In this document: piece by piece, positions 61,492 through 64,000 of the stretch
Layout of the letters: each line of letters starts with the position of its first letter
How positions within the stretch are numbered: the stretch's first letter is position 1
Assembly: GCA_963770505.1 (NCBI GenBank)
Contig: CAVYPR010000006.1
Span: forward strand, 1-64,000
From: CAVYPR01 sp963770505
Lineage (GTDB): Bacteria; Actinomycetota; Acidimicrobiia; Acidimicrobiales; RAAP-2
Length of the DNA: 64,000 nucleotides
Direction of reading: 5' to 3'
Notes under the pieces: generated by a model
What the model saw: only the letters and a program-made list of their open reading frames with translations
Told to the model about the DNA's origin: nothing
The model's database searches: none
Made by a program: the position numbers and the translations under genes

Positions 61492-64000
61492 CGCTTCCGC
61501 TTCCGGCCGACACGGTACAGCACGGGAATGGCGATCACTCCGAGCAGTGCCAACCCGAAAACGACCGGGGCTGGCATCCCGCCGATCCAGAGCTTCACGT
61601 CCGCCGTCGGGTCGAAGAAGAGGGAGCGTGTCCGAGCCGAGGCGCGGGCGGCCCGGTGGGAGTCCGTGGCCGGGGCGGCTCCGCCTGACTCGGACCGGAC
61701 CTCTGTGGCCGCGAAGAGATGGCCCCTGGCCGGCACGATTGTGGCCAGGGAGAAGCCGTCCGTCCCCGACCCGCCTGTGGTCGCCGTCCCGCTCGCCGGA
61801 GCGGACCCCGTCGAGTCGGGCGAGGCCGACGACCCCGACGGCGCTGGAGTGACGCCGACCAGCGAGGGCACCTGGCCGTTCTGCGCCGCCACGTCTGTGG
61901 CCGCAGCCAGGGTGTAGCTGGCCAGGCTGCCCAAACCGTCCGCCGCGGTCAGCGGCAGGTACCCGGGGGGAAGCTGTCCGACGCCCGGCCCCGGCGTCTG
62001 TCCTGTCGTGGCGGCGAACTTGAGCAGGTCGGCGTAGTCCTGCGCGTCTGTGGCTGTCAGTCCGCTCGTCGGCACGGCGGCGTAGACCACCAAGGTGCCG
62101 GGGTAGGCGGCGGCCCCGGCGGTGGTCTGGAATGTGCTGTACGGGATCGGCCAGGTCCCTGTTGTCGGATCGGGCTTGAGCAGCGAGGTGGCTGCCTTGA
62201 GCGATGTTGTCGACGGCGCGACGTAGGTCCCTGTCGTCGTCTCCAGCGCCGCCGTCTGCAGCAGGTACCGCTGGGCGTCGGCGAGCGGGGTGATGCCGAT
62301 GAGGAAGCGGAACCCGGGCGACTGCCGCTTGGCCGCAGTCAGCTTCTCGCCGGCCGGGGAGCCCTGGATCGGCTGTGTGCAGGTGGTCGTCGAATTGGGC
62401 TGGTTGAACTGGACTGCCTGGCTGATGTCCTCGAGGTTGGCGAGCGGCGCCGCCACCAGCGGCTGGTACGGCACCGGCTCGGAGTACAGGCAGTTGTTCA
62501 GCTGTCCGCCGTCGGCGTCGTAGTATGTCGTCGGCTCGAACGTCGACAGCAGTGGCCACTGGTCGACCGGGAGCGTGATGCCCTGGTAGGCCGGGTTGAC
62601 CACCATGCCCCACTTGTCGGGCGTGCCGTTGAGCCAGGCGCGCGCTGTCGGGTCGTCGTTGATGTACGTCGTGAGCGCCTCCATCACGTCCGAGTCGCTC
62701 GACATCGCCACCAGCTCGGCGGCCGCCTCAGAGAGCGTGCCGCTGATCTTGATCTCGGGGATCCCCGGGTTGAGGGCGATGAACTGGGGGTCCTGGGTGA
62801 TGTTGAGCGGGTTGTGGGCCAGTGCGGGATCCTCCTGTTGGACGAACGAGTCACCCGGATACGACTCGGTCAGCAGCTTGGCCAGCAGCAGCGGTGTGAG
62901 CTTGAGGGAGGTGTAAGGGAGACCGTTCGAACCGTCGATGGCATAGGAGATGGCGAACCCCGTGGCCGCCACGGGCGCGTTGACGACGGGTTTGCCGTAA
63001 CCGCCCGGTTGGCCGTAGCTGGTGAAGGCGGCGTCGACGTTGCCCGTGGCCAGGAGGTTTCGGGCTTCGGGCTCACCGGTCTGGACGTGGACGAAGGAGA
63101 AGCGATCGCTGGCGCTGGTGCAGAAGTGCGGCTCCCACTGCGTCGTGGCCTGGATCATGAGCTCGGAGCCGAACACCTGGACGACGTTGTTGCCGGCGGA
63201 CTGCGTGACGGAGCATAAGTCAGGCGAGGGCGCGAAGGAGAGGGGCACCGTGATCCGGTTGCGCCAATTCGACGGGCTCCACCAGAGAGCCCCGGTGACC
63301 GAGACGTCCCGGACTGTGCCCGGTATTTGGTTTGGTGTCAGACCCGCTCCCGGTGTGTACATGCCTGTCGTCTCGCACTGGGAGACCTGGGTGGCGGTGG
63401 GGGCAGATGGGGCCGCCGTTGGGGAGGGGTTGCAGCTGATCCCCATGATGGGCACGGCGACGAGTGCGCAGGGCACTGTCGTCGAGCATCCCAGCGTCTG
63501 GTTCTGGGCGGACGTCCAGACGTCGAAGTCCGCCCTCCCTGTCCCCCCGGTGCCGGTCACGCCGAACGTCTCGTTGCTCGGGAGCGCCGAGCCCGCCACG
63601 TTGTTCGCCTCCGGCGGCTCCCCGGCACAGCCAAGCGGTCCACCGTCGTAGACCTGGCTGTCGGCGGCGTCCCAGGGGACCCAGTACTGGACGGGAGCAT
63701 TTCCCTCCAGGGCGCACGAGGTTCGTATTGATGTGACGAGCTGCCAAAGTGTCGAGTCTGTCGCCGGCGGCGTGTTAGCCGGGTTCTTTGCGATTGTCTG
63801 GATCGCGCCGTAGGTCTTGCCGCCGGAAGTGACCCAATCGTTCTTCTTGTACGTGGTTGTGGCCGACCACGGCCCCCGTGTCGGGCCGCTCGGCAGCAGC
63901 AGTGGCGACGGCTCCCCGACCTCCGCTGCTCCCGGGTTGGCCGCGTACTCGTCCAACCGGTACGGCGGATAGGCGTCGCCCCGGCTGGACTGGTAGCGCT
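61485..64000 (-). CDS. Membrane-anchored PstS-like/periplasmic-binding-type surface protein, partial
   Basis: At least 838 residues; the frame is open to the window edge, so the start lies outside (a TTG at 63956 is not needed). Near the visible N-terminus WSATTTYKKNDWVTSGGKTYGA followed by TPPATDSTLWQLV resembles a CBM5/12-type carbohydrate-binding module. The middle (VDAAFTSYGQPGGYGKPVVNAPVAATGFAISYAIDG, LLAKLLTESYPGDSF, ALAHNPLNITQDPQFIALNPG) resembles PstS-like binding folds. There are many cysteine pairs. A Ser/Gly/Thr linker leads to one TM (APVVFGLALLGVIAIPVLY) and a basic tail RVGRKRKRW. No LPXTG sorting signal. It looks like an exported, anchored binding protein; the ligand is unknown. 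Confidence 0.65.
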   Translation of the reverse strand, partial: RYQSSRGDAYPPYRLDEYAANPGAAEVGEPSPLLLPSGPTRGPWSATTTYKKNDWVTSGGKTYGAIQTIAKNPANTPPATDSTLWQLVTSIRTSCALEGNAPVQYWVPWDAADSQVYDGGPLGCAGEPPEANNVAGSALPSNETFGVTGTGGTGRADFDVWTSAQNQTLGCSTTVPCALVAVPIMGISCNPSPTAAPSAPTATQVSQCETTGMYTPGAGLTPNQIPGTVRDVSVTGALWWSPSNWRNRITVPLSFAPSPDLCSVTQSAGNNVVQVFGSELMIQATTQWEPHFCTSASDRFSFVHVQTGEPEARNLLATGNVDAAFTSYGQPGGYGKPVVNAPVAATGFAISYAIDGSNGLPYTSLKLTPLLLAKLLTESYPGDSFVQQEDPALAHNPLNITQDPQFIALNPGIPEIKISGTLSEAAAELVAMSSDSDVMEALTTYINDDPTARAWLNGTPDKWGMVVNPAYQGITLPVDQWPLLSTFEPTTYYDADGGQLNNCLYSEPVPYQPLVAAPLANLEDISQAVQFNQPNSTTTCTQPIQGSPAGEKLTAAKRQSPGFRFLIGITPLADAQRYLLQTAALETTTGTYVAPSTTSLKAATSLLKPDPTTGTWPIPYSTFQTTAGAAAYPGTLVVYAAVPTSGLTATDAQDYADLLKFAATTGQTPGPGVGQLPPGYLPLTAADGLGSLASYTLAAATDVAAQNGQVPSLVGVTPAPSGSSASPDSTGSAPASGTATTGGSGTDGFSLATIVPARGHLFAATEVRSESGGAAPATDSHRAARASARTRSLFFDPTADVKLWIGGMPAPVVFGLALLGVIAIPVLYRVGRKRKRW

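Overview
The window is high-GC DNA with frequent GTG/TTG starts, 4-base start/stop overlaps and gene types typical of Actinomycetota: a FurA-KatG pair, an ImuA'/ImuB/DnaE2 mutasome with an actinobacterial-type SOS box, an ECF41-like sigma factor and an Rv1355c-like protein. An acidimicrobial lineage is an impression only. No ribosomal or other marker gene is present to settle it. The left 15 kb is less GC-rich and holds decayed genes, which suggests an accessory region. The right 30 kb is very GC-rich and compact.

Layout. 0.1-4.1 kb: a heavily frameshifted DHA2-type drug exporter remnant, diverging from a SnoaL-like gene and a MarR regulator with a striking double operator, then two small lipoproteins. 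4.3-13.4 kb: a defence locus made of a type I Wadjet operon (jetA-jetB-jetC-jetD, minus strand; jetC is broken by one frameshift) and, diverging from it, an AbiEi-like regulator plus nucleotidyltransferase pair. The two sides share a 229-bp intergenic region full of inverted repeats. A tRNA 3'-half fragment just downstream may mark an integration site. 14-20 kb: HdeD-like membrane protein, K+ channel, secreted FnIII/pentapeptide-repeat protein, GH92 mannosidase. 20-33 kb: several small regulator-plus-effector units (ArsR with SRPBCC twice, degraded Fur with KatG, TetR with an MFS exporter), two zinc alcohol dehydrogenases, a RibD-like reductase, a lipoprotein and an ECF sigma factor.

33-42 kb: P-type ATPase, polyphosphate kinase 2, soluble transhydrogenase-like flavoprotein, small acetyltransferase, CLC-type channel and CPA1 antiporter; together an energy, ion and pH homeostasis block. 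42-52 kb: a c-di-GMP-type locus. A PAS/GGDEF cyclase overlaps a degenerate GGDEF protein. Diverging from them are a second degenerate GGDEF-like protein, a GNAT-like/ThiF/nitroreductase fusion and a GAF-GGDEF-EAL protein. 52-55 kb: ddl and murF (peptidoglycan precursors). 55-60.5 kb: zinc-ribbon protein, then the SOS mutasome dnaE2 (one frameshift), imuB and imuA'. The imuA' start codon lies inside a LexA-type box. 60.5-64 kb: a sortase-fold protein without the catalytic His and Cys, translationally overlapping a large membrane-anchored binding-protein-like gene that runs off the right edge.

Four genes (exporter remnant, jetC, fur, dnaE2) carry frameshifts. The exporter has at least five and is a true ruin. 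The single-base breaks in jetC and dnaE2 could be real inactivation or assembly error, and the sequence alone cannot decide.
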